A stretch of DNA of 31,843 nucleotides from JBBIMP01 sp037444305 (GTDB taxonomy: Bacteria > Acidobacteriota > UBA6911). Both the position numbers and the translations under genes were made by a program. How positions within the stretch are numbered: the first letter of the stretch is position 1; each line of letters starts with the position of its first letter. The stretch covers positions 1 to 31,843 of the forward strand of contig JBBIMP010000052.1 in the NCBI GenBank assembly GCA_037444305.1, in the 5' to 3' direction. The notes beneath the pieces were generated by a model that was given only the letters and a program-made list of their open reading frames with translations, did not search any database and was not told the origin of the DNA. Positions 23,517 through 31,321 of this stretch are shown piece by piece.

Positions 23517-24887
23517 TCACTTCCGCTCGGCCATCGCCAACAGCCTGTTCTGCGTCCTGAATATGAGCATTCCCTCCGAAATCGCCGGTGTGGCAAGGCA
23601 GACCTCGCCCAGCGAGTTCTTCGCGAGCAACTGATAGGCCGGGCCCGCCTTGATGACGTATACGTCCCCGTCCTCGCCCGCGATGTATATCTTCCCGTCC
23701 CCCGCAACCGGAGACGCCGTGAAGGCGCTCATGCCCTCGCCCAGGCGTTCCTGGTAGAGGCGGCTTCCCGTCTCGGGCACGTAGCAGCTCAGCACGCCGT
23801 TCCACCTGCAGTTGTAGAGGTGCCCGCCATAGACGATCGGCGTGCTCATGTAGGATCCGTCACGCCTGGCACTCCATGCCACGTGCGCGTTGGAATTCTC
23901 GTCCGCTGCCAGCGTGATGTCGCCCGTCGCGCTCAGTCGGATTGCGTACAGGGGCGCCATTGGCCCATGGGCGTTGGTGATGAAGACAAGGTCGCCGAAG
24001 AGCACAGGCGTGGGGACCGGAATGTCGCCTCCGCCCCGCATCCTCCAGATTTCCTTGCCCGTGCGCGCGTCGTAGCCTCCTATGTGCCTGTAGCCGTTGA
24101 CGATAATCTGAGCCTTCCCGCCCGAGACGTAGAGCGCGGGAGTGCCCCATGTCGGCACTTCCTCGCGCGGCGTGCGCCAGATTTCGGCGCCGTCCGCCAG
24201 GTTGAATGCCGCCAGGAACGAATCCTTCTGCACGTCGCACTGCAGAATGACCATGTTTCCGTGAATGACCGGTGAACTGCCGAACTCCCACTGCGCCGAG
24301 GGCGCGGTGAAAAATCCCGAGTCCAACACCCCCAGGTCCTTCGACCAGTGAAGCTTTCCCTCCATGTCGAAGCAGTAAAGCCCCTCGGATCCGAAGAAAG
24401 CAACGACGTATTTCCCGTCGGTGGCCAGAGTAGAGTTGGCGTGCGTCGATTTGGTGTGCCGCTTGATCTTCGGCACGCCGGAGTGAACCGTCTTTTCCCA
24501 GAGGATCCTGCCGGTCCGCTTGTCGACGCAGTAAACGACCCATCGATGGACCGAGTCATCTTCCACCGACTTGATGTCGCCATACAGCCCCGGCTTCAGA
24601 GCTTGTGTTTCCCGCCCGCTGATGGCCGTCGAGATGAAGATCCGGTTTTCCCAAACGATCGGGCTCGAGAGGCCCAGTCCTGGAATGGGGGTTTGCCACC
24701 GGACATTCTCCGAACGCTCCAGATTCCATGTCGTCGGAAGCGTGTAACCCTCGGCTATCCCGCTGGCGCTGGTTCCTCTGAACGAAGGCCAGTTGCTTCC
24801 GGGCGGCGCATCCTCCTTCGCCGGAGAGGACAGCAGGGCAAAGAACAGTGCGATCAGGGGGGCTATGGTGAGAATCCGTCGGTTCAT
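23517..24887 (-). CDS. Secreted PQQ-like beta-propeller repeat protein
   Basis: 456 residues. ATG 24887 is chosen because AAAGGAGG ends about 7 nt upstream and a signal peptide (MNRRILTIAPLIALFFALLS) starts there; the frame is open to 24977 but reads as non-coding. After the signal comes NWPSFRGTSASGIA, then RSENVRWQTPIP and GLSSPIVW. Blades include YVVAFFGSEGLYCFDMEGKL, FLAAFNLADGAEIWR and IGGYDARTGKEIWRMRGG, ending in IYIAGEDGDVYVIKAGPAYQ and TQNRLLAMAERK. It shares the closing YQLLAKNSLGEVCLATPAIS-type segment with the propeller at 3486-4787 (FEVLSRNPLNEVCRASLAAA), so the two are probably closer relatives. Periplasmic or surface location predicted. Function unknown. Confidence 0.88.
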   Translation of the reverse strand: MNRRILTIAPLIALFFALLSSPAKEDAPPGSNWPSFRGTSASGIAEGYTLPTTWNLERSENVRWQTPIPGLGLSSPIVWENRIFISTAISGRETQALKPGLYGDIKSVEDDSVHRWVVYCVDKRTGRILWEKTVHSGVPKIKRHTKSTHANSTLATDGKYVVAFFGSEGLYCFDMEGKLHWSKDLGVLDSGFFTAPSAQWEFGSSPVIHGNMVILQCDVQKDSFLAAFNLADGAEIWRTPREEVPTWGTPALYVSGGKAQIIVNGYRHIGGYDARTGKEIWRMRGGGDIPVPTPVLFGDLVFITNAHGPMAPLYAIRLSATGDITLAADENSNAHVAWSARRDGSYMSTPIVYGGHLYNCRWNGVLSCYVPETGSRLYQERLGEGMSAFTASPVAGDGKIYIAGEDGDVYVIKAGPAYQLLAKNSLGEVCLATPAISEGMLIFRTQNRLLAMAERK

Positions 24888-25241
24888 CGACAACCTCCTT
24901 TTGTGATTCACGGCTCTGTCCGCAAATTCTTCAAATCCGGAACACGCGGTTCCTATTTTTGTCCATCCCGGCATCACGGTCCGGATCTTTCTGCCTTGCC
25001 GGCAGCATTTTCTCCAGAGTATCCGCCAGGTTTAGTTTTTGCCATGACATCTCCTCTTTGTGTTCTGCAACAGGCAATCATTTACCTGGCTTCTGCCCGA
25101 GCCGGCATTTCCCGCCCGGGTCGGCGGAGATAAAAGCGGTGCAACAAGAACGAGTGGCCAAATCCCTGGAACTCTAGCAGGACTCTCAGCGGAAAGTCAG
25201 CAGAAATCCGGGGATAACGGGCGTTATCAGCTCAGGACTTG
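24888..25241. other. Gap without a recognisable gene; one small hairpin
   Basis: I see no protein-like frame here. The only structure is a perfect hairpin, GATAAC-GGGC-GTTATC, at 25213-25228. It begins 14 nt past the vapC stop codon (reading the minus strand) and may be a weak terminator for that operon. Confidence 0.4.
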
Positions 25242-25652
25242 CTAGGCGCGCGCGTGGTGAGTCCAGTCGAGCGTTTCGAGCGGAAGGATTCTCTTCATTG
25301 CCTCGAAATCGGCATCGCAGTGGATGAGGGTAGCTCCGTGCCCCATCGCGATGGTTGCGATCATGCAGTCGGCGGCGGTTGCGGTAACGCCCGCCTTTCG
25401 GAGGCGGGCTGCCCCGTCCCAACACCTCGTCCACCATTCCGGATCAAAGGGCAGTCGGGTCACCGGTGCCATTCGCCGCAGGAGTGTCTCCTTGCCTTCG
25501 GCGCGGGTCAGTCCGGTCATCAACTCCAGAATAATCCACTCCGTGACCGCGGTGCGGTCTGACACAATCAGCGGCCTGATCATCTCCCGGATAGCAGGAC
25601 TGCCTGAGGGCCGCAAAGCATGAATCCAGGCGGAGGTGTCAACGAGATACAT
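25242..25652 (-). CDS. vapC: VapC-type toxin, PIN-domain ribonuclease
   Basis: 136 residues, normal for VapC. The acidic Mg-binding residues of the PIN nuclease are in place: D5 (LVDTSAWI), E43 (ILELMTGL), D95 (ATAADCMIA) and D113/D115 (HCDADFEAM). Toxins of this family cleave tRNA or rRNA and are neutralised by the cognate VapB. ATG 25652 lies inside the end of vapB (14-bp overlap), with AGAGGA 6 nt upstream, which fits translational coupling in a vapBC operon. The target RNA cannot be predicted. The gene appears intact. Confidence 0.9.
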   Translation of the reverse strand: MYLVDTSAWIHALRPSGSPAIREMIRPLIVSDRTAVTEWIILELMTGLTRAEGKETLLRRMAPVTRLPFDPEWWTRCWDGAARLRKAGVTATAADCMIATIAMGHGATLIHCDADFEAMKRILPLETLDWTHHARA

Positions 25653-25860
25653 CCCGCGTCCTCTTCCTGCGCTGCTGCTTGAGCCCCTCCGCCGTCAGGT
25701 CAAGTGGAACCTTGCCGAGGCAATCGGCCAGTTCCCGCAAGCGGCTTTGCCTCACAACCGTTCGAAGGCTGCTTTCGACGGTCTCCTTGATGGTCTCCGT
25801 GTTGAGCGCCTCCCGAGCCTCCTCGAGCAACTCCCTGTCAATCTCGATTGTGGTTTTCAT
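25639..25860 (-). CDS. vapB: VapB-type antitoxin (ribbon-helix-helix, DUF2191-like)
   Basis: 73 residues from ATG 25860, which has an AGGAA about 8 nt upstream. The frame is open to 25965, but the upstream AT-rich codons overlap the promoter. MKTTIEIDRELLEEAREALN and TIKETVESSLRTVVRQ is the classic beta-strand plus two helices of a DNA-binding ribbon-helix-helix dimer. The charged C-terminal tail (KQQRRKRTRDVSR) should wrap the toxin. It normally represses its own operon together with VapC. The upstream inverted repeat at 25887-25933 is a good operator candidate. Confidence 0.88.
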   Translation of the reverse strand: MKTTIEIDRELLEEAREALNTETIKETVESSLRTVVRQSRLRELADCLGKVPLDLTAEGLKQQRRKRTRDVSR

Positions 25861-25886
25861 GCCGTATGTTCCTGTACCTTTATACA

Positions 25887-25935
25887 GACATATTGAACTA
25901 ATCTGCCCATACAATAGCATAATTGAATATGTCAA
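25887..25935 (-). promoter_or_regulatory. vapBC promoter and operator region
   Basis: A strikingly AT-rich stretch in GC-rich surroundings. It contains an 8-bp inverted repeat, GACATATT (25887-25894) and AATATGTC (25926-25933), spaced by 31 bp, and a consensus -35 hexamer TTGACA on the minus strand (25935-25930). The -10 box is not clear. The placement just before vapB suits autoregulation by the VapBC complex. Confidence 0.45.
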
Positions 25936-26049
25936 TAAATCCACTGTTCGCATGGTGGACGCCATTCGTCATCCCTTGAGCAAAATCCTCGGCAAAACGA
26001 CATTGCGCGCAGAACAGAGCGGCACGGGGTTTCACGGAGGATTTGGGGA

Positions 26050-26381
26050 TTATTGTTTCAGCCGGCGCCGTTTGAGCAGATAGGCGGGAAGCCCCAGGAG
26101 CAGCGCCGCGACCGGCGCAACTGCCGGCCAGAGGACGAGCTGGGGGAGCATGATGAGCTTGGCGTACTGATCCCACGAATGCGCTGCTACGGTGAACTCT
26201 TGGCCGAAGACCGCGTACCGGGTCACCGACGAGTTATCGAAGTGCGTGCCCAATTCAAAGCGCGTCATCGCCAGCATGAGCGCCAGGATGAAGAGGCGCG
26301 CCGTAAGTGTATCCGAAGACCCAGACCCAGCACCACCCACGAAATCAGGCTCCAGACTGCAAAGCAGAGCAGCATTGACAT
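26050..26381 (-). pseudogene. Small membrane protein with an apparent frameshift
   Basis: A start with a strong GGGAGG site (6 nt before ATG 26381) opens MSMLLCFAVWSLISWVVLGL, a good transmembrane helix, but that frame then degrades to an Arg/Ser-rich tail and stops near 26265. The neighbouring frame, open from 26340 to 26050, continues with TLTARLFILALMLAMTRFEL and a final helix (QLVLWPAVAPVAALLLGLPA) ending in KRRRLKQ. Joined by a shift near 26300-26325 they make one ~107-residue protein with three helices. I recognise no family. Either a real frameshift mutation, a sequencing error, or two overlapping genes. Confidence 0.45.
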
Positions 26382-26631
26382 GATCGCCTCCCGCTGCCTC
26401 CTCATCCCCAGTGGACGCGGGATCCGCTTACCGGGGCCTGTCCCCCCTGTCCCGTGGTATGGTGGCCCACGCAGCACGCAGAAAGTGCCGGGCCTTCACG
26501 GATAGACGGTGCGATCGAAGGAACATCGCCGTCCGGCGGCTTCGCGAAGGTACCCGGCCCGATCAGCAGATTATATTGTCCATCTATCATGAGAGCCCCG
26601 GCAAAGGCTTTTCCCGAAGGGAGAAAACCCC

Positions 26632-27789
26632 ATGCAATTCTCTTTGACCGAAGAACAGAAAATGCTGCAGGACATGGCCCGGAAGTTTGCCGAAAAGGAA
26701 ATCCTGCCGACACAGGAGGATGACGAAAAGAACCACCGCTTCCGCCCCGAACTAGTCAGAAAAATGGGGGAACTGGGATTTTTCGGGTGCGCGGTCCCCG
26801 AGGAGTACGGCGGCAACGGCTATGGCTTCCTGGAATCGGCGCTCATCACAGAGCAGATCGCCAGGGTCAGCGCCTCCTGGCGTCTGCCATTCAATATGCA
26901 GAACCTGGGACCGGCCGTGACGGTGGCCCAGTATGGCACCGAAGAGCAGAAGAGGAAGTTCATTCCCAAATGGGTCAGCGGCGAGTGGCTCGGCTTTTTC
27001 GCCATCACCGAACCCAACAGCGGTTCCGACGTGGCCGGCATGAATACCACGGCCGCCGACAAGGGAGACCACTGGGAGCTGAATGGCCAGAAGATGTGGA
27101 TCTCCAACGCCCACGTCGGCGATTGGGGCCTGGTCTACGCCTACACGGACAAGCCGAAAAAGTACAAGGGCATGACCTGTTTCCTCGTGAACCTGAAGGA
27201 AACCGAGGGTATAACAACCACCGCGATTGAGACAAAGCTGGGCCTCAATTGCGCGCCCACGGGCGACATCGCCTTCGACGGCGCAAAGATCCCCAAAGAT
27301 GCCGTTCTGGGAGCCGTGGGCGACGGCTTCAAGATCTGCATGTGGCAGTTGAATAACACCCGGATCAGTTGCGCCGCCGGGGCGCTCGGCGTTGCGGGCG
27401 GCGCGCTGGACGCTGCCGTCAAATATGCGAACGAGCGGCAGCAGTTCGGCCAGAAGATCGGGGCCTTCCAGCTGATCCAGGCTGCGATCGCAGAAATGGC
27501 GATGGAGCACGAGGCGGCGAAGCTGCTTGTCTACCAGGCCGCGTGGCTCAAGGACCAGGGCCTGCCTAACCAGTACCAGACATCGGTGGCCAAGCTTCAC
27601 GCAAGCGAGGCCGCGGTAAAGGCGGCCAATGAAACCATGAAGATCTTCGGCTCCTACGGATACTCGACGGAGTATCCCGCGGAGCGGTTCTACCGGGATG
27701 CCAAGTCCCTGCAGGTGGTGGAAGGAACCAGCAACATCCAGAAGACGATCATCGCGGGCATCGCCCTCGGGGACATGCCCAACCGATAG
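26632..27789 (+). CDS. Acyl-CoA dehydrogenase, predicted non-decarboxylating glutaryl-CoA dehydrogenase
   Basis: 385 residues with the full acyl-CoA dehydrogenase fold: FAITEPNSGSD (FAD and substrate contacts), WISNAHVGDWGLVYAYT, RQQFGQKIGAFQLIQ, and catalytic base E364 in VVEGTSNIQ. Arg84 (ASWRLPF) aligns with the glutaryl-carboxylate-binding arginine of glutaryl-CoA dehydrogenases. The residue before the catalytic Glu is Val363, where decarboxylating enzymes have Tyr. That Tyr-to-Val exchange is the published hallmark of the glutaconyl-CoA-forming enzyme of Desulfococcus. The glutaconyl-CoA decarboxylase operon follows 97 bp downstream. Together these predict glutaryl-CoA oxidation to glutaconyl-CoA with electrons passed to an ETF. 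ATG 26632 follows AAGGGAG. General family is certain; substrate is inferred. Confidence 0.9.
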   Translation: MQFSLTEEQKMLQDMARKFAEKEILPTQEDDEKNHRFRPELVRKMGELGFFGCAVPEEYGGNGYGFLESALITEQIARVSASWRLPFNMQNLGPAVTVAQYGTEEQKRKFIPKWVSGEWLGFFAITEPNSGSDVAGMNTTAADKGDHWELNGQKMWISNAHVGDWGLVYAYTDKPKKYKGMTCFLVNLKETEGITTTAIETKLGLNCAPTGDIAFDGAKIPKDAVLGAVGDGFKICMWQLNNTRISCAAGALGVAGGALDAAVKYANERQQFGQKIGAFQLIQAAIAEMAMEHEAAKLLVYQAAWLKDQGLPNQYQTSVAKLHASEAAVKAANETMKIFGSYGYSTEYPAERFYRDAKSLQVVEGTSNIQKTIIAGIALGDMPNR

Positions 27790-27886
27790 CCGGCGGGGCA
27801 GATCGACGAACCGGACGGACGACCCCGGACGCGGGCGCCACGTCCAGTGGTGCGGCGGCCGGAAGGCGCGCCGGAGGAGACGGAGA

Positions 27887-28060
27887 GTGGCGGATTGGGA
27901 TTCAGCACTGCGCATATGCATCGCCGGGATAGCGGGCGTGTTCGTGGTGATGGCGCTGTTGCAGATCTTCACCCACCTCAACGGAGCTGCGGTCCGCTTC
28001 ATTGAAAGCCGCGGCAGGCAAGGCCAGGAAACGCCAGAAAAATCCGGCCCCGAGGAGTGA
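27887..28060 (+). CDS. gcdD: Small membrane subunit of glutaconyl-CoA decarboxylase (OadG/GcdD-like)
   Basis: 57 residues from GTG 27887, with GGAGGAG 7 nt upstream. One transmembrane helix (ICIAGIAGVFVVMALLQIFT) is followed by a short charged cytoplasmic tail rich in Gln, Glu and Lys. This is the layout of the OadG/GcdD/MmdD subunits, which bridge the membrane beta subunit and the soluble carboxyltransferase. It overlaps the first possible codon of gcdB (GTGA), and the true gcdB start lies 6 nt after its stop. The assignment rests on size, topology and operon position, since this subunit is poorly conserved. Confidence 0.75.
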   Translation: MADWDSALRICIAGIAGVFVVMALLQIFTHLNGAAVRFIESRGRQGQETPEKSGPEE

Positions 28061-28065
28061 TCGCC

Positions 28066-29184
28066 ATGTGGGAAGCCATGCAGGATCTGCTCTACAGCGG
28101 AGGCGTCGTAAGGCTCGCCCCTGGCCAGCTGATTATGTGGGCAATAGCCTTCGCTCTGATCTACCTGGCCATCAGAAAGCGATACGAACCGCTGCTGTTG
28201 CTCCCGATCGGATTCGGGATACTGGCAGTGAACCTGCCGGTCACCGCGCTTATGGAACCGGGCCAGGGGTTGATCTGGTACTTTTACCACTACGGCATCG
28301 CCTCGGGCATCATCCCGCCGCTGATTTTTCTCGGCCTGGGCGCGATGACCGACTTCGGCCCGGTCATCGCCAATCCCAAGACGCTGCTTCTGGGGGCGGG
28401 AGCTCAGGTGGGCTTGTATCTCACGTTCTTTGCCGCCCTCTTCGCAGGGTTCGATCTCAGCGAGGCTGCGGCGATCGCCATCATCGGCGGGGCCGACGGC
28501 CCGACGACGATCTACGTGGGCTCGATGCTTGCGCCCCACCTGCTCGGGGCCACGGCGGTGGTCGCTTACACGTACATGGCCCTTGTGCCCATCATCCAGC
28601 CGCCGATCATGCGGTTGCTGACCACAAGGGACGAGCGCAGAATCGTAATGCGGAACCTGCGGCCCGTGGGCACGCTGGAGAGGATCCTCTTTCCCCTGGT
28701 GACCGCTGTCGTCGTGATGCTGGTCGTTCCTGCCGCCGCACCGCTGATCTCCATGTTCATGCTGGGCAACCTGTTCAAGGAGTCGGGCGTCGTCGAGAGA
28801 CTGACGAAGGCCTCCGAGAACGAAATCATGAACACCACCACCATCTTCCTTGGGATTGCAGTAGGGGCCACCATGACCCACGAGACCTTCCTGCAGCCCC
28901 GGGTGCTTTTCATCTTCTTTATTGGCCTGTTCGCCTTTGCCGTGAGCACCGCCACGGGGATTCTCCTGGCCAAGCTGATGAACCTGTTCCTGAAGGAGAA
29001 GATAAACCCCCTCATCGGGGCCGCGGGCGTCTCCGCGGTGCCGATGTCCGCCCGGGTGGTTCACAGGGTGGGCTCGGAGGCCAACAAACGCACGTATCTC
29101 CTGATGTTCGCCATGGGTCCGAATGTGGCCGGCGTCATCGGGACCGTCGTGGCGGCGGCGGTTTTTCTTTCCATCCTCAAATGA
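28066..29184 (+). CDS. gcdB: Glutaconyl-CoA decarboxylase beta subunit, sodium-translocating membrane carboxybiotin decarboxylase
   Basis: 372 residues, highly hydrophobic, the OadB/GcdB/MmdB family that decarboxylates carboxybiotin and exports sodium ions. Conserved markers are FLGLGAMTDFGPVIANPKTL, IIGGADGPTTIYVGS with D144 as the counterpart of the essential Na/proton aspartate, and GAAGVSAVPMSARVVHRVG near the C-terminus. I chose ATG 28066 because GAGGAG is 8 nt upstream; GTG 28057 is in frame but lacks a site. It lies inside the acd-gcdDBCA cluster, 67 bp ahead of the biotin carrier. By homology alone the beta subunit could serve oxaloacetate or methylmalonyl-CoA. The alpha subunit downstream decides for glutaconyl-CoA. 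Confidence 0.93.
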   Translation: MWEAMQDLLYSGGVVRLAPGQLIMWAIAFALIYLAIRKRYEPLLLLPIGFGILAVNLPVTALMEPGQGLIWYFYHYGIASGIIPPLIFLGLGAMTDFGPVIANPKTLLLGAGAQVGLYLTFFAALFAGFDLSEAAAIAIIGGADGPTTIYVGSMLAPHLLGATAVVAYTYMALVPIIQPPIMRLLTTRDERRIVMRNLRPVGTLERILFPLVTAVVVMLVVPAAAPLISMFMLGNLFKESGVVERLTKASENEIMNTTTIFLGIAVGATMTHETFLQPRVLFIFFIGLFAFAVSTATGILLAKLMNLFLKEKINPLIGAAGVSAVPMSARVVHRVGSEANKRTYLLMFAMGPNVAGVIGTVVAAAVFLSILK

Positions 29185-29251
29185 ACGGCGGGAAGTTTAT
29201 GTGGAAGCTGCCGCCGCGCCCTGATTGATCTCCAAAGAAAGGACTGAAACC

Positions 29252-29464
29252 ATGCCGACTCTGACTTCACCCATTGCCGGAAAAGTGATGGCCATCCAGG
29301 TGGCCGTGGGCGACAAAGTGGAAGTGGACGACGAACTCGTCATTCTGGAAGCAATTAAGATGGAAACCCCGATTTATGCCGAGGATGCGGGCATTGTTGC
29401 CGCCATCAAGGTGAAGGAAGGGGATGCCGTGAAAGTGGGTGACGCGCTCATGGTCATCGATTAA
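29252..29464 (+). CDS. gcdC: Biotin carrier subunit of glutaconyl-CoA decarboxylase (minimal biotinyl domain)
   Basis: 70 residues from ATG 29252, with AAAGGA 9 nt upstream. The whole protein is one biotinyl/lipoyl barrel: SPIAGKVMAIQVAVGDKV, the biotinylation site EAIKM with Lys36, and the closing VKEGDAVKVGDALMVID. It shuttles CO2 from the alpha subunit to the membrane beta subunit. Unlike Acidaminococcus GcdC (~145 residues) it has no Ala/Pro-rich flexible linker and no N-terminal membrane-associated part. A biotin ligase must act on it from elsewhere in the genome. It lies between gcdB and gcdA. Confidence 0.92.
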   Translation: MPTLTSPIAGKVMAIQVAVGDKVEVDDELVILEAIKMETPIYAEDAGIVAAIKVKEGDAVKVGDALMVID

Positions 29465-29510
29465 TCCGAATTCATAGCAGCACTGTTCGCCGAGAAAGGT
29501 GGTGGAGGAT

Positions 29511-31268
29511 ATGTCCAGAAAACAAACTCCGTTGCGTCCATATTTCGAGAAGATGCCCGACATCGGGAAGGCCTTGAGCCCTCCCGAGATCCGCCGCACG
29601 GAAGAGAACGTCGCCTTGATCAAGGAGCAGGAGGAAATCATCAGAAAAGCGGCAGAGCAGGTTCGTCAGGCGGGTCTGCCGGCCGAGACGATCCGTAAGC
29701 GCGGCCAGATGACCGCCTACGACCGGCTCGAATATCTGGTGGATCCCGGTACATGGTGCCCCTTGCACACGCTCTACAACCCTGCCGACAACGAAGAGGG
29801 CTGCACCGGCGTCGTCGACGGTCTGGGCAGGATCGAGGGCAAGTGGGCGGTCATTATCGCCTTCGACAACAAGGTGATGGCCGGCGCCTGGATCGCCGGC
29901 CAGCCGGAAAACATCCTCCGAGTGACGGACCTGGCGAAGCGGCTGAATGTCCCGCTGGTCTGGCTGACCAACTGCAGCGGCGTCAAGCTCATGGAACAGG
30001 AGCGCCTCTACGCCGACCGCAGGGGGAGCGGCGCCTGCTTCTTCCGCCACGCCGAGCTGAACCAGCTGGGCATTCCTGTACTGAACGCCATTTATGGCAC
30101 GAATCCGGCGGGCGGTGGCTACCAGGGAATCAGCCCCACAATCCTGCTGGCGCACAAGGACGCCAACATCGCCGTCGGGGGTGCCGGGATCGTCGGCGGA
30201 ATGCACCCAAAGGGCCATTTCGACCTGGACGGTGCGCTGAAGCTGATTGCGGCCACCAAGTCGTTCAAGGCCAAGGATCCCGGCCGCGTGGAGACGCACT
30301 TCGACCAGACGGCCTACTTCCGGGAAGTGCACGACACGGAAGCCGGCGTCCTGGACGGCATCAAGGAGTACATGAAGGCGCTCCCCGCCTACGACCCGGT
30401 GTTCTTCCGCGTGGCCGAAGCCTCCGCGCCGAAGTTTTCCCCGGAGGAGCTCAACCGCCTGCTTCCCGCCAATCAGAAGCGCCCTTACGACATTTACCAG
30501 GTGCTTTCCAGGATCAGCGACAGCAGCGAATTCCTGGAGTATCGTCCGGACTACGGGCCGGAGGTCGTGACCGGCATCGCCAAGATCGAGGGCCTGCCCG
30601 TGGGCATCATTGCCAACACGCAGGGAATCTTCCCCGACTACCCGGAATACGCCAAGGGGGCTTATCCCGGCGCAGGCGGGAAGCACTATCGGCAGGGGCT
30701 GATCAAACAGAATGAATTCGTAGTGCTGTGCGGTCGGGACAACCTGCCCGTCATCTGGCTGCAGGACACTACCGGGATCGACGTGGGCGATCTGGCCGAG
30801 GAGGCGGAGCTCCTCGCGCTCGGCCAGTCGCTGATCTATTCCATAGAACAGACCGACCTGCCCATGATGTGCGTCGTTCTGAGAAAGGGCTCGGCCGCGG
30901 CCCACTACATAATGGGGGGGCCGCAGGCCAACAACAACAATGCCTTCACCCTGGGCACCCCGCTGACGGAGATCTACGTCATGCACGGCGAAACCGCTGC
31001 CGCCGCGGCCTATTCCCGGAGGCTGGTCAAGGAGCACGAGAGCGGCCGGGATCTGGAGCCCATTCTCGAGAAGATGAACCAGATGATGGTGGACTACCAA
31101 GAAAAGTCGCGGCCGCTCTACTGCGCGCAGCGGGGATTCGTGGACGAGGTGATTGCCCTGCCCGACCTGCGGAAATACTGTGCGGCATTTGCCGGCGCCA
31201 GCTATCAGAACCCGAGGTCTATTACCCCGGTCCACCAGATGCTTCTGCCCCGCCTGATCAAGGGCTGA
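29511..31268 (+). CDS. gcdA: Glutaconyl-CoA decarboxylase alpha subunit (carboxyltransferase)
   Basis: 585 residues, almost the length of Acidaminococcus GcdA (587), and similar throughout. The first crotonase-like carboxyltransferase half includes VWLTNCSGVKLMEQE, AELNQLGIPV, YGTNPAGGGYQGISPT and GGAGIVGGMHPKGH. The second half includes WLQDTTGIDVGDLAEEAELL, GQSLIYSIEQ, RKGSAAAHYIMGGPQ and NNAFTLGTPLTEIYVMHGET. It ends in AYQNPESI-like SYQNPRSITPVHQMLLPRLI. It moves the carboxyl group of glutaconyl-CoA to biotin, giving crotonyl-CoA. I use ATG 29511 (AAAGGTGG 8 nt upstream) rather than the in-frame GTG at 29499. It is the last gene of the operon; a strong hairpin follows 3 nt after its stop. 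Specificity for glutaconyl-CoA is well supported by length and similarity. Confidence 0.95.
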   Translation: MSRKQTPLRPYFEKMPDIGKALSPPEIRRTEENVALIKEQEEIIRKAAEQVRQAGLPAETIRKRGQMTAYDRLEYLVDPGTWCPLHTLYNPADNEEGCTGVVDGLGRIEGKWAVIIAFDNKVMAGAWIAGQPENILRVTDLAKRLNVPLVWLTNCSGVKLMEQERLYADRRGSGACFFRHAELNQLGIPVLNAIYGTNPAGGGYQGISPTILLAHKDANIAVGGAGIVGGMHPKGHFDLDGALKLIAATKSFKAKDPGRVETHFDQTAYFREVHDTEAGVLDGIKEYMKALPAYDPVFFRVAEASAPKFSPEELNRLLPANQKRPYDIYQVLSRISDSSEFLEYRPDYGPEVVTGIAKIEGLPVGIIANTQGIFPDYPEYAKGAYPGAGGKHYRQGLIKQNEFVVLCGRDNLPVIWLQDTTGIDVGDLAEEAELLALGQSLIYSIEQTDLPMMCVVLRKGSAAAHYIMGGPQANNNNAFTLGTPLTEIYVMHGETAAAAAYSRRLVKEHESGRDLEPILEKMNQMMVDYQEKSRPLYCAQRGFVDEVIALPDLRKYCAAFAGASYQNPRSITPVHQMLLPRLIKG

Positions 31269-31271
31269 GCT

Positions 31272-31321
31272 GGGGGACAGGCTACCGTGTCCCTCCAGGG
31301 GGACAGGGTAGCCTGTCCCCC
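31272..31321. repeat. Perfect 15-bp inverted repeat directly after gcdA
   Basis: GGGGGACAGGCTACC (31272-31286) and its exact inverse (31307-31321) enclose 20 nt that can form a smaller GTCCC/GGGAC stem. It starts 3 nt after the gcdA stop. It could end or stabilise the gcd transcript, but the GACAGG/CCTGTC tips recur in the palindrome at 31517, so it is more likely a member of a REP-like repeat family. Confidence 0.7.

Noticed and set aside
28057..29184. Oxaloacetate or methylmalonyl-CoA decarboxylase as the identity of the sodium pump
   Set aside because: The alpha subunit is GcdA-like in length and sequence. There is no OadA-type pyruvate carboxylase domain and no MmdA-length (~510) subunit.
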